Shown: in pieces, positions 44,818 to 57,335 of the stretch
Position numbering within the stretch: the stretch's first letter is position 1
Layout of the letters: each line of letters begins with the position of its first letter
Assembly (NCBI GenBank): GCA_007449985.2
Contig: VIIQ02000703.1
Location: 496,001-560,000, forward strand
Origin: Desmodesmus armatus
Lineage: Eukaryota > Chlorophyta > Chlorophyceae > Sphaeropleales > Scenedesmaceae
DNA length: 64,000 bases
Direction: 5' to 3'
Translations under genes and position numbers: made by a program
Notes under the pieces: generated by a model
The model's database searches: none
Told to the model about the DNA's origin: nothing
Seen by the model: only the letters and a program-made list of their open reading frames with translations

Positions 44818-45045
44818 GTTGATCGCGACTTGATTGAGGTTGAGCGTGTAGTTTTGTTCGAGAGGTCGTCCGACCTGAGCAAAAGCTCCAGTGGTTCTCC
44901 TTGTAGAATTTTATGCGGATTACGTAAGATTCCCGTCCCGAGAGTGCAGTCGGCGAATATTTCCCCACACGTGCAGTGCAGAGCACAGTTGCATGCGATT
45001 GGTTGTGTCCCACCATCAGATCCATACAACAAAACAACCCATGCC
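44818..45045. promoter_or_regulatory. Shared divergent promoter of PGK and arsJ, copy 2
   Basis: These 228 bases separate the two start codons. They keep AGGTCGTCCGACCT at 44863-44876 and TTACGTAA at 44920-44927 with nearly the same spacing as in copy 1, whereas surrounding bases differ. Conservation of both palindromes after the duplication suggests protein binding. The arrangement would allow joint induction of PGK and arsJ. Confidence 0.6.
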
Positions 45046-48000
45046 ATGAGTTCCAGCGCCATCTTATGCTGCAGTGCACAGCAAACCCCCAGTGGACAGC
45101 TGCGGTGCCGCTTTCCTGGAGCAGGAGATGTCCCAGCAACCCTTAGTGGTGACGGCACCACCATCAGCTGCTGTCCGCCAGTTCAGGTGGTGATTCCAGC
45201 AACAACAGCAGCAGCAGCAGCAGCAGCTGTAGCCATTTCGTCGCCAGAGCTCATAATGTCAGACAGTGCAGAAAAGTGCACAAAGCTCCACAGTGTACAT
45301 CGAATGAGCAGCGGCCACTTGCTCTACCAGACAGGGCAACAAGTGAAACGGCCAGTGCTGGCCGGTGGTGATGTGCCACTCACTGTCTGACTGCCCTGTT
45401 GGCCTTTGGCCTGTGCAGGTTGACTTGGAGGCATCTTCGTATGCAGTACTCGACTACACAGTCCTAGACGAACAGGACAACCTTATCTATAGGTCTGACC
45501 TGAACAGCAGCGAACCATGCAAGCCCAGGTGCGGCATCCAAGCAGCAACGGTTGCTGTGCAACAACGGTTTTTGCCGCAGCCAACTGTTGGTCTGAGCTT
45601 ATCTTGAGCTATATCGGCTCTTGTCAGCCACGCCAGTATGCAGCAGCTGTGGTGTCAATCAGATTCTGCTATCAGTCTTGGCCATGTCATCACACTGAAG
45701 AAGTTGGGTAGATTCCACATTCCAGAACGCCCAGAGCAGCTCATACACCGCTCCCAGTACAGGTCTCTGTCAGAGTGAAAGATCCAGGGTTCAAGCCAGG
45801 GTTTACTGCAGCTGTTTTTGACGCAAGAGTGGAGTAGCAGCTGTGCCCCACTGCCCCGCCTCCCAGCTGCTTGCGTGCCCCAGCACACTCATGCTAGCTT
45901 GTCGTATCAACTGGCACAGGTGCTGCGATGGTGGGCCTGGATCAGCAGCCAGCGACTGCAAGCAGTCAGCCAGCAGCTGCCAGCAGGGGTCGTCAGCAGC
46001 CCCGCTCATGTCTGCCGGCATGGCCTGCAGCGGCGGCGGTGGCAGCAGCGGTGCCGACGGCGACTGCGGTGCTGACAAGGACGTTGCTGCTACTGCTGTT
46101 GCTGCCAAAGAAGCTGACTTTGGACGGCGCGCAGATGAGACCCGTAAAGAGTAGGTGCCTGCGCTGAGCTTGGATGTTTGTTTTGTGACTGGAGTGCAGT
46201 AGACTTAAAAGTGCAGTAGACACCACTATGGTGTGCAGCAGTGTTGTTTTGAACAGAGCCGCAGCTGCCTGACTTAGAGTGCTGCTTCCTGCCATTAGCT
46301 TGGTGCGCTGCAGTGCTGTTGCTTGCCAGGTTCCAACATGGTCTTGCTGCTGCTGTTCGCCAGCTGCCACGCCGTCGCGCACTCAATGACATTGGTGCCC
46401 CATGAGTTTTGCTGGCTTCCTATGGGGTGTATGTTCACACAGCTAGGGCTGATGGTTGCCAATGTGGTCATGGTGATGCACTTATCGCAGCAGTGACAGT
46501 AGGACACAGTGTGATGGAAGGAGTGTGGCTTGCACATTCCTGATAGCCTCCTGTTAGGGAGACACCTCAACACATCACAAGATGCCCAGCCTCGGCAGGA
46601 TGGCCACCAGGGTGCGGTTCTATCTTGTATGTTGGGTCGCTGGTGTGGTCAGGTCTCCTTAGTCTGTGCTGGTTGCTGCTGCCGCCTGTATCCACGACAG
46701 GTACTTGAAGCGAGAGTACTCTGCTCTGAAGCCCTTCGTGATCATCAGCCTCAGCTACCTGCTGTTCACAACAACGGATGGGGCGGTGAGGTGAGCAACA
46801 GTAACTTTTTGGCTGGAATTGGGTTCGGCACCACTGCTTGTGCTTTGATGCTGGTGATGGCATGAATAGTGATTGTTGCGCTGGATGTGTTGTATGTGGC
46901 TTGAGCCCAAGTGTGCCACAGTGTGTTGTGGCACATGACTGGCACACATCATGTGTGTGCGTATGTCAAGCTGCAATGTCCAATGTGTAACAGCTCTGCA
47001 GGATAGCCTTTTTGCATATGTGATCAGGTTTGTGTGCTGTGTGGCGTGCTGTGCTGTGCTGTGTTATGTGTGTGTGCAGGATGATTGTGCTGCTGCATGC
47101 GTACCGCCTGGGTTTCACTGCTTGGCAGGTGTCTATCATGTTCACCCTGTATGAGCTGGCGGGGGTGGTGACTAACCTCCTGGCTGGCCTCATGGGGGCC
47201 AAGTGGGGCATAAAATGGACGCTGCTATCAGGTGGGGCGCCGGCACAGGGTGCATTCTGGAACAAACATCGGTGTTGCTACGGTTCGGGTACTGTTGTGG
47301 GCAGTGCCCTAGGCATGTTCCATTGTGGGGACGTCAAGTTGACCCTGCATTGCAAGGTTCAGGGTTTAAGGAGGTTGAGGGTTGATCCTCCATTACATGA
47401 ACACCATGGTGTTTTCACCCGTTCACGCAGGTCTTTCGCTTCAGCTGGCAGGGCTGGGCATGCTATTCGGCTGGCAGGAGTCCTGGGCTGAGAACGGCCA
47501 GGTGGCAACAGCGATTGCTTTCGTAACAGCGGCACAGATGCTGTGTGGAGTGGCCAAGGACTTGGCTAAGCTGGGAGGCAAGACAGTCACCAAGCTTGTC
47601 ACACCAGATGAAAAGGAGGTGTGTTGTGAGGGAGGGGGGGAGGGAAGAGGGTGGTAGGCGCGTGCACTGGGGATCAGAACAAGGCTCCAGGGTGCTGGAC
47701 CAGCAGCGCAGGAACAGTTGCACTTGGCCAAGCGTTCAAGCTTTCCAGCTGTCTGCAGCTGCATCAGTGCCACATACGCCCCTGCCGCTGCCTTGATGCA
47801 GGCTGCTCAGTCGCAATGATTACGTAATCCACTCACTGTTACTATCACTCATTGTCACCGTCACTCATCCTTACTGTCCTTGACTGTTGCTGTGTGCCTC
47901 AGAGCCGCCTGTTCAAGGTCGTGTCCTTCATCACTGGGTTCAAAAACAGCATGAAGGGTGTGGGCTACTTCATAGGCGCAGCATCCCTCATGGTGCACTA

Positions 48001-51000
48001 CTACTTTGCACTGGGCATCCTGGTGCTGCTGATCCTGGCAGCAATGCCCTGGGCTATTGAGGGCCTGAGCAACCAGCTGGGAAGGTGCGATGCTGTTGCT
48101 GCTACGCTTATCCTGTGGTTGATATGTAGATGCATCCTGACTGCCCTGCTGGGTTGAAATGGCTGGTTGTAGCTCGTGTGTCAACAGACCTGCGTGTTCG
48201 CACTTTGCCATGCGCACCGTGTCGTCCATCAGTTGGTGTGAACATGCCTGCTCAGTCCCACTGGTTTTGAGGCAGCATTTGCTGATGACATTGCCGCTGT
48301 GTTGGCATCCATGTGCGTCTGCGTACAGTGGCTGTGGGCGACATAAGCTGTGCAGTGTGTGCAAGGTGTGTTGAGCTGCACCATTTGACGGTGTGTGGTG
48401 GTCTGTTTGCTGCAGGGCGCGCAAGGAGAACATCCAGCTGTCCACACTGTTCAAGCAGCGCTACAACGTGAACGTGCTCAGTGCGGCAAGGTTCTTCCTG
48501 TTTGGCAGGTAAGAGGCAACGCCAGGATGCGTCAGGCTGCTGCAGTGTATATGCTGAGCGGTGTAAGCGGTTCCTTCCGGGGTGCTTATGCGATGATTTC
48601 TTGCCCCTTGCATGCACCTGCGAACACAACAGCGTGCGCAACATGTGTGTCACCCGGGGGAGGGGCACTCACGTGGGTAGTGTGCTTTCACAGCTGGGCG
48701 GTACTCTCCACACCTGATGTTTGGGGTAGACTGAACGGGTTGACCATGCTGCGAGGGGACCTGCAATAGCACCCTGGGAATGTCACCCAGCCCCCAATGC
48801 TGTGCCACCCAACCCCTCCATGCCCTTGGGCTGAGGAGGCAGGTGGGGTTTTTGGGGGAGTATGTTACATGGACATTTTCGCCAAACAACAATGGCATTG
48901 CCCACCAGGATCGAGCCAGGTGAACCTCATAAGTTGTCTCCCCTGCGGTGGTTTGCACCACCTACACCGGGTTGACCAAAGAAGGCAGAACCACCAGAAT
49001 TGCAGCAAGTGCCAGCCATGCTAGGAACCTATTGTGTGCAGAGATGAGGGCAGGCAACTATACCAGTGTGGACACAAGAAACAGAACAAAGTCAGTCAAA
49101 TACCCATAGTAAGGCCAAGCAAGCGTGCTCTGCGCACTTTCATTTTGTACAAAGTGTGTGCCAGGGCCGACTGTTCGGCATGTTGAAACACAGTAGCAAC
49201 ACAATCTTGGTCACCCAACTGGACTGAAGCCGGGTCAGCAAAGGCTGGGCAGGCGGTGCGCAGATCATCATACACGGGACATTCAAGAATGAAGTGCTTT
49301 AGATCTTCAACATTTTTGCAGTCTAGCGTGCTGGACACGCACACACCTTCCGCCAGTGCTTCACCAAAGGGTGTTACTGACCTACTTTCTTGCTGTGTGC
49401 TGCACCGCTGCAGTCGTGACATGTGGTTTGAGGTGCCCTTGCCGTTCTTCCTGCGCGATTCCGTCTACGGCCTGGGCTGGGAGAGGGTTGCTGTGGGCGC
49501 CATGCTGGCGGTGCGGACGGACCCCTACACCAGCGGCATGCACGTCCTGTTCACATACAACTTGGCTTTTGCACCTTGCACATCGAGCGCATGTGTGCAT
49601 GTATCAAATTGATGCATGCATTGTTGGCTGTCCCTGGACAGCTTGGGTCTGAAATCACCCGTGTAGAATATCACCCACTGCTCTGCTGGGGGGCGGGGGC
49701 CAGCGCACCTCCTGTCCTGTAGTGCCAACACAGTTTCCTGCAAGTGGTGTCACACCTGTTGACCATGCACATGCTCTATTCTGCTGGTGCTGCTGTGTGG
49801 TCAAGGATAGTTACACTACACGTGTGCTTGGTACTGTTTGTGTTGTTGGGGCCAGGGGGGGATTGGGCATCTCACCTCCTGTCTGCAGCAGCACTGCTTC
49901 CTGCCAACGGTGCCGCACCACCGTCGTTGCACCACCAAACTATGCTCTGTTTCATGGTGCTGCTGTGCAGGGCTTCATCATCCTGTATGGTCAGATTCAG
50001 AGCTGGACACCCCAACTGGTGCTGCAACCTCTCAAACAGAGCCCAGCCAACAAGTGAGAATACACTGCTGCAGGGGTGGTAGTGGGGGGGGGGGGGGATC
50101 CTGATGGCGGGGTCTGTCAGTGGGCTGGGCGGCAGCTGTGGCCGCGCTGCTGCCAGCTAGGCTGTCGGCACTCGCTGTAGGGCCTGTGAACCTGCTTGCA
50201 CAGCACAGTGTGTGGAGCTGCAAGCATCCGTCAGCAACCTGAACCTCCATGCAACCGCAAGCAGGCTTCAAATCCGGTATTCTCCTGACTGACTGGCCTC
50301 AGGATTCCAAATATTTGCCAAGAGCTACTCTCACGATTGGGTACCTGACCAAGATGCTTTGTGTTGTGACCCCTACCTTACCCTGTTGGGTGACAGCCTG
50401 CTGAGCTTGCTGTTCTGACACTGCCTGACCCCCCGCTGTAGGTACGTTGAGCTGTTGTGGAATGGTCTGCTGGTGCTGGCGCCGACATACCTGGCCATCA
50501 TGCTGCTGGGCACTCCCATCTTCATCACACACCAGCTGCCAGCCATGACGGGGGTCCTGATCTCAGGCCTGCTGTTGTACTGCATGCTGTTTGCGGTCAA
50601 CTCCAGCGTGCACAGCTTCCTGATTGTCAAGTGAGTGGCATGGGTGCTTTTGCGGGCTTTGCTTGTTTGCAGTGTTGAGCCTGCATCCCACAATGCTGTT
50701 GCGTAAGCAACAGTGTTACTTGCAATACCATTGGTGGGCAATGCCATTGTTGTTTGGCGAAAATGTCCATGTAACATACTCCCCCATATCATATCTTAAT
50801 ACAGTACATCGCAGCTTCACCCTGCAGTCATGCGAGCAAGCAGGCACGTCTGGAGTTCAGGTCCTCTGATGTATACGTGCTGTTTCAATACCAGCTGCTA
50901 CTTTTTGAACTGTGCATACCTTTGCAACTGCGCTCCGCTACGTCACACAGGGTAAGCCTTGGACCCCTCTCTTGTGATCTCATGTGCCCTTTTCGCCCTC

Positions 51001-51319
51001 CATCTGCCAACAAAACCAACCCTTCCGTGTCTCCTGTTGCTGCTGCTGCTGTTGCTGCGCATCCTGCAGGTATTCTGAGGGTGACAAGGTTGCAATGAAC
51101 GTTGGGTTCTACTATATGGCCAATGCCATGGGGCGGCTGACGGGCACGCTGGTGTCAGGGGCGCTGTACACGTATGCAGGCGCCAACGTGGTGTACGGGC
51201 TAGGGTGGTGCTTTGTCGCGTCTATTGCGTCTGCAGTTGCATCCACTGCGCTCACCACGCTGATCAGGGATGATGCAGGGGGCTTGATGTGTGGTAGCAA
51301 GCTGACGCTGGTGAGATAG
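45046..51319 (+). CDS. arsJ: ArsJ-type organoarsenical efflux permease (MFS), copy 2
   Basis: Thirteen exons join in phase to 633 residues: 45046-45186, 45419-45528, 45920-46150, 46701-46790, 47080-47231, 47431-47618, 47903-48084, 48416-48508, 49414-49510, 49971-50053, 50181-50276, 50442-50630, 51070-51319 (TAG). All ArsJ blocks of copy 1 are kept. In exon 2 the two copies differ at three bases, all synonymous. In exon 13 there are about 17 synonymous changes against one replacement (Ala to Val). All 12 N-terminal cysteines are conserved, although exon 3 is four codons shorter. Introns 8 and 12 each contain a LINE 3' fragment. It is probably an active export pump working with GAPDH; bacterial ArsJ is plasma-membrane located, but the location here is not shown by the sequence. 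Confidence 0.88.
48855..49314 (-). mobile_element. 460-bp LINE 3' fragment in arsJ copy 2 intron 8
   Basis: By eye it is essentially identical to 3844-4304 of the large LINE, covering the last ~73 codons of the reverse transcriptase ORF and the 3' end. It lies antisense to arsJ, 100 bases before exon 9. The identity implies recent insertion. Confidence 0.9.
50732..50788 (+). mobile_element. 57-bp LINE 3' end in arsJ copy 2 intron 12
   Basis: It matches only the terminal bases of the LINE (GGGCAATGCCATTG to ACTCCCCCA), sense to arsJ, and is absent from intron 12 of copy 1. It is an extreme 5' truncation. Confidence 0.85.
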
Positions 51320-52043
51320 CCATGCGTGCGCATGCATATGCATGGCTGGCTGGCTGGCCAGGTGGCACTGCATGTGTGTGGGAAGTTATCATAGTATGCT
51401 CGATGACGACCGATACAATCCTCCCGACAGGCAGTTGATCACAATGTTTGTGTGTTCCTGTGTGGCGGGGCTTGTTCCTGTGTGGCGGGGCTGGTCAGCT
51501 GATGAGCTGTGAGATGCATGTCTTGTAGGTGAAGGGTTGCAACCCTTCAATTGAGCTACGAATGGGGGTGCTGTGGTGCTATTTGTGATGAGCCATCAGC
51601 ATGGATGGTACGATGTACATCGCACGCTGACAGGGTGACGTCTGTTGGGATGTGCAAGATGGGCCGTGTGAACGTATCGACGGGGTGTGCATTTACTTGG
51701 TTTATGTTGGGGGTGAAAGTTTCGACCTGAAAGTTGTGGGATCAACCAGCTGCAGGCCACATGGTGTTGTCAAGTGACTCCCTGTACACTGCTGATAAGC
51801 CATAGCTTGGTCTTCTGGCAGAGCGCACAGTTGTGTTGGCTAATAGGGATGATTGCAACAGAAGGGAACTTCACCCCGGCGGCAAAGCTTGTTCATGAAA
51901 GGCCTGGAAGCACACTGACGTCACCATGCATATTCTCAATGGTGTCAACGCGTGTGCTGCTTGCGATACCTTCGCGTCATATCGTCATACCGTGAAGAAG
52001 CCCCCCCCCCTCCCAGCTGGAACTTCCAGCCTGGAAGGGACCT
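51320..52043. other. Spacer downstream of arsJ copy 2
   Basis: It is collinear with 18157-19190 but shorter, because the simple repeats are contracted. It contains the family member at 51760-52040 (marker AAGCCATAGCTTGGTCTT). No gene is supported. Confidence 0.5.
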
Positions 52044-52323
52044 GGGGGTCCACCACAAACCTCCAGCCAGGGGGGGAGACGCCGACCCTAAACTCGAAAG
52101 GGGGGTACGGGTCGATCGAACAAACAGCCTAAAACGTCAGGGGGGGTAGGGGTCCAGCGGCCGTCGATAGGGGGGAGCAGCAGTACCTTACGACAGCCTA
52201 AAACCGACAGGGGGGTAGGGGTCCGTGAGCCAGAAAGCCTAAAACGGATACAGGGGGAGGGGTATCAGCAAACCCGGCGTCTCCCCCCCCCCCCCCCTTG
52301 CTGTAGGTTTGTGGTGGACCCCC
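52044..52323. mobile_element. MITE-like element with terminal inverted repeats
   Basis: Terminal inverted repeats begin GGGGGTCCACCACAAACCT and extend imperfectly about 40 bp to GAGACGCC. The 280-bp interior has no ORF but three subrepeats of AGCCTAAAAC followed by G-rich tracts. The left copy reads straight through at about 19190 (GAAGGGACTGGAAG), giving the empty site. A possible 2-bp CT duplication flanks it. No transposase is nearby, so it is presumably non-autonomous. Confidence 0.75.
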
Positions 52324-52893
52324 TGGAAGTGGTGAGAACCCAGTCACCTCAGACCTCAGTGCTCCAGCATATCACAAACCTTGCTGCAAAGAATAAAGTT
52401 AATAGATACGCGCAAGATCTTTCTATAGTACGCACAGGGTCACACAAAATCGGGCCCAAAGGTAACACAAAACATCGTCACTACAACTGCCATCGTCTGG
52501 ACAAACCCTTCCTTGGTTGGAGGTTGCACCCGCACGTAACCGCAATGACAACTTTGTCGTCGCTTTTGAGCGCTCCAACGACCGCGTAGCTGACATCGCA
52601 GTTTCAGAGTTTCGAAAGGTTCCTTCTGCTGCAGAGATTGTGCTACAGACATGCGGGCTGTACATGCTGTTCTGTGAGTCCCGCTGTCTTCTTTGTTGCA
52701 AAGCTCTCGTCCCTCCTCTTTTGGATCAAGAAGTTGTCGTCCAGATGTTCAACCATGTCCGAACTTGATGTCAGCGCCCGCGATGCCGTGTCGCTGCTCC
52801 TTACCTGCTCGAATGTCATCTTGAGTACGTCTGGTAACCCCTTTTTCCTGTACTGCGCTGCCTGTACAGGCTGACTCTGCTTGTGGTCTCAGG
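52324..52893. other. Upstream region of unknown gene, copy 2
   Basis: It is collinear with 19195-19761 and probably holds the promoter and leader of the following gene. No conserved frame or clear core motif is seen. Confidence 0.45.
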
Positions 52894-55800
52894 ATGGCAG
52901 CAACGAGTTGCAGCACGCATGAAGCAACACCCGATATCGCGACCGATCCAGCAGTGTTGGGTGTGACTGATGCACAAGCAATGCCGGCTGTTGATCCGCA
53001 GCTGGCAGTGGCCGACCCAGCAGTGGCAGCTACTGTTGATCCACAGCTGATCACCACAGGGCCTGCCTACCAAGAGGTGCTGCCAGTGGCACCAGGGCAG
53101 GCAGACATGCCTGAAACGCAGCGTGATGCCGATGCATCCGTCAGTGTCATGGCTCGTTGGCCATGGACGACAACGAAGCCCCCATTCCTTGGACTGGTTG
53201 GCAGCACCGGAGGATCTGGTGGCCAGTCCAATTACTGTGGAGATATGACACCCACAGGGGGTTGTGCCACCAAAACGCAGGGACAAACAACACTCGACTG
53301 CAAAGTGGGGGCGCAACATACTCTGGTAGTAACAGCTTTAACGCAGGAGATTTCCAGTGAGTGAGCCTGTCTCTGCCAGAGCGCATTGCAAGCACGGCTC
53401 CCCTCCTGCTTCTGGCTGCAGCTGGCAAGAGCTTGGCATCTGCGGCCAGCAGCCTCGTGGAACGGGAACGAAACCTGGAAGGGTCAAGTTCAACGCTTGA
53501 ATGCTGTCTGCACAACCCGTGCAGCACCGTATGCCTGTGCTTTATGCTTGCACTGGGCTTGCTTACTTCCTTTTGTTCAGAGACTTAACTCACTCTTCTT
53601 GCCTGATAGCTCACGACACCTGCCTGTTGACTGTCAATCCGTACTCGCAGGAAGTCGTGCTTGGTCGATGCCGCAGTGCACTGTGCAGCGGATGCCAACA
53701 CGGGTATGTGTAACGCTTGCCACTCAGTGTCCTATCCCCACCACCATACATGGCTCACACACATATGCTTCCATGGTTTGCTGTGATTACTTGGGACCCC
53801 TTGGTCAGTATGTTGACACCCCTGGTTGCTGCATCGTGGCCACTCATCCATCTGCCAGGGATGACCTAGCTCCTTGATTGCTGCTGACACCGCTACTGTG
53901 CTGTCCCTGCTGCTGCCTTCCATGTTAAGTGGATCCTTCGAACCTCAAGCTTGGAACCTCCCCAAGCTGCTGCTCCTGCTTCTTGTAAGTAAACTGCCTG
54001 TTGCCTAACGTACATTTGCGTGCTTCACGCATGTCTGTCAGGCACGCTGTTCAGCTCGCAAGCTGCAGAAGTGGCAAGGGGCACAGCCTGCAACAGCTGT
54101 CAACCCCATGCCATGTTACCTGGCAGCCCAGTCTATGGCCGTGTTGCGTCGCAGTTGCAGTAGCAGTTGCAGTCACAGCAGCATCACTGGTGTGGCAACG
54201 TCGTGCACCCCACAAGGGAGGGGCTCACCCCACAAGGGAGGGGTTCACGGGGAACTGACGCAAATGCATTGCTTGCAAATAGCATACGCCGGTTGCAGGT
54301 AGTGATTGCTGCTGACCTTGCTGGCTGGCTCACTCCTTCCCGCTTGACAGGTATAACCAGATCGCCTTCAAACAGTATACAACCGTCCAGTCAACGGCAG
54401 GCAAGAACTATGCCCTTAGCAAATCGCCCAACCCAGGATCTGTTTGGCATTTTATGGTGAGTCAATTTTCAACTTGTGACAAGTAGAGTTGGGTGGAGTT
54501 GGCGGCTTGTTTCGGCTGCCACATGCAATCCAATTGATTGATCTTGAGTCAAGATCAAGGGGGAAACCAGTGTTTCTTTCCTGCTGGGCAGAAACCCTCT
54601 TTTCGGAAAATCAGACACGCCAGGGCAGCTACGTGTCAGAGGCAGCTGGGGCCAAGTCAGGATTGGCTGTTTCTGAGAGTCCATTCAGCCGCCCAGCATC
54701 TGCCTGCATGTGGTCCTTGGCTGATGAAAGTGATGCCCTCGTGATTGCTGCTGGGGATGGATGGGTTGCCCACTGAGACGTCTGATCTGCCCCTGCTTGC
54801 ACTTAGATGAGTTCTACGAGGTTTTCTCTGAGGCTTACTGTGACACTGGTACCTCATGAGCCTCGGGGGCATACGGGGTGTTCAGGGATGGCTTGCACCG
54901 TGTAACAGTATCAGTGACAGGTAGTGATTCATGTACTTTCAAACATGGTTCTGCAGGAGTTGCGTCAACCCAGCAACCCACGCAGGCCGCAAACACACAC
55001 TCACACTGCTGTCTGCCGACCGCCCCTCTGCCGCTGCCCACAGGTGATGCCAGAAAAACCCTGCACTGGGGTGGAAAACTGGAACACTTATTCTACTCAG
55101 GGTCAATGGAGCGAATGTCCTGGAGAGGACATCTGGGACGCTGCCCAAGAAGTGATCGACAAAAGCGTCAAAGTTCCCTCTGTGGCTGGTAAACACCTGT
55201 GGGGCATGGCAATCAACCCCGTGTCCAGGCGCGGCCAACATCAGGTGCGGTGCAGCTGTGTGGCAGGGCCCATTCCATACATCCGTGGTACGGTGCGGGG
55301 GCCTGCTTTGCTGGGCATGTCTGTAAAAGGCTTTGGGAGGTAGGGTTAACTTTCTGGCCAATTCGGCAGGCTGCTGAGAGATTTAGCTGACTGCATCGGT
55401 CTCTCTGCAGCAGTACCAAGTACGTTGCTGTGCTCAAGACAGGGTGCTTTTGTTTGGAGAGTTGCCAGAAACTGACGGTCAATCCACAAGACTGAGACAC
55501 TGATGTTTTGTCCGCCTGCTACTTGCCCATGCATTGCAGATGCATGTGCATGTGGCGCAAGTGTACCCTGAGCTGATGGCCAGTGTGGCCGGGTGGGCAG
55601 CCCTCGCGCTGGCCAATATCCCACTCCCACCCCTTCCTTTGAGTTGGACTGCGGGGTTGTGCAAAAGAAAAGTGGCAAACTAAGGCTGGAGAAGTGCATG
55701 ATGGCAGCCGCAAAAAGTACATCAACCAAGCTCAACCTCAAGGTGGGTGCTAGGCTGCTGCAGCATATGTGTAGTTGGGGGTTTTGGGTTTTCTTTTCTT

Positions 55801-57335
55801 TCTATGGGAGGGGGGGGGGGGGGGAGGATTTGGAGCGCAGCCTGAAGGCACATCATGCCCTGAGCTGTTTGCCACTGGTACTGTGCGCGGGATTGGGGCC
55901 CTAGCGCTTTCAAGGTGTCGACCCTTAATCAGTTGTGTCAGTTGGACTGCGGCATGCTGTGCAGCAGCAACCCTGGCCGGCGCTAGTTCTGCAAATCTAC
56001 TGGTGCGAGCATGGCTGCTGCTGCACATGTAGTGTTGTGGGGTTTTGCGCAGCCTTGGGGTGTTTGGGAACTATAGGAAGGTGTGCATCGGAGCCCATGT
56101 GGGACCAACGCTGCTAAATGTTTTTTTAATCAATTTGTGTTTTTTGAATCAATTTTTTTTGAATCAATTTGTGTTGTTGACGTGCGGCATGTGGGGATGT
56201 CCTGTCACGGCATTCTGTCCATGGTAAACGCCACTGGCATACTGGCAGTATACTAGATGCTTGCAGCATTCAGTGTACACACAGTCCATGTGCTGCTGAT
56301 GCCCTATCTGCTTGTTTACAAGACATCTGCCTAGATACCTGTTCACCTCCAGCTTGTTCAAAGGCCTTGGCAGCAGCAAGGGTGGTAGCACCACCGCAGA
56401 TGTTCATAATCACACCGCTACGGCCAGCTTGCATTATGATCACATCGCCATGGCCACATACAAGGCCACATGCACCCTGCAATGTGCGTGTTGTGAGGGC
56501 CGTGGTTGGCAGGCTGCATGAAGATTTCGCGCATCATGCTGCGGTGATTGCTACAGGTGACAATCGTCTCTAAGATCCAAACACCAGCTGATGCCGCACC
56601 CTTCGAGACGACATACACGAAGAAGCCCGACAACTCGCAAAATAATTTAAATGCCCTGTGGGGCTCCACTCTTGTGCTGCGGGTTCCCTGGACGATTGAC
56701 AGCTGGGCGATTGTGGTCAACCGTGAGGGCCCTGCTGAGTGGTAAGCCAACCGGAGGAAAAGGATGCTGCTGTGCCCCAGTGGGGCTGTGGTTGCAGTGA
56801 ACTCGATCAGCCCTTTTGGCACCATGTTACAAAAACACAGAAATCCGAAACATGCGTGCCGCATGTGCCCTTGCTTGGCCAACTGCTGATCCTGCGCCAG
56901 TGGGCGAACAACTCTGTAAGAGGCCACACATGTTGTGCACTCTTCAAAACTGGCCACATGTTTTGTCTCACTGCCTTGCTTGTGGATGCTTGCAGCTTCT
57001 TCAACCCCCAGCCTGACCCAAACGCAGATCCTGACTGTGACCTTGTCAAGGCATGCGAAGAGCTCCCACGAGACTGCCCACTGTGGAGGTTATGCCACAA
57101 GATACCACAAAAGCGAAACAAGGACGAGTGCGCCACATGGGACGATGCAGGATGTTACCACTTCAAAAAATACCCAAGCGACTGTGCCGATTGGAAGGAG
57201 TGTGCCGATCTCAGTAATGGCGCTGGCAATTATTGGACGCAGGCATACTGCTTAGCGTACAGGCAACTGAAGGTGGATACCTCTTGCTCAAACGTCAAAC
57301 CTCCAACTGTTAATGGAAAACAACAACAGTGTTGA
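52894..57335 (+). CDS. Unknown multi-exon Cys-rich protein, copy 2 (exons partly resolved)
   Basis: The first open frame starts near 52894 and shares VDPQLAVADPAV and VDPQLITTGPAYQEVLPVAPG with copy 1. Likely later exons include 53609-53702 (HDTCLLTVNPYSQEVVLGRC), 54351-54458 (YNQIAFKQYTTVQS), about 55033-55245 (CTGVENWNTYSTQGQW; GKHLWGMAINPVS), 56555-56743 (WGSTLVLRVPWTIDSW) and 56996-57335, ending in stop. The last encodes about 112 residues with 14 Cys (DCPLWRLC, DECATW, DCADWKEC, YWTQAYC). The Cys spacing and Trp-rich segments resemble secreted algal proteins or carbohydrate-binding modules, but no family is identified and no clear signal peptide was located. Exon junctions are not all verified. 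Confidence 0.45.
55811..55824 (+). repeat. Poly-G run within unknown gene
   Basis: A run of about 14 G lies in a probable intron. Similar runs of 10-25 G or C occur at 13389-13402, 16784-16797, 19141-19165, 21361-21377, 22601-22619, 23282-23298, 23507-23517 and 52284-52297. They are weak points for sequencing and assembly. Confidence 0.8.

Noticed and set aside
49096..49422. Separate small gene on the minus strand inside arsJ copy 2
   Set aside because: It is the 3' end of the LINE reverse transcriptase frame fused to intron sequence.
53386..53877. 163-codon frame overlapping the unknown gene
   Set aside because: It crosses predicted introns, and neither its frame nor its composition is kept in copy 1.
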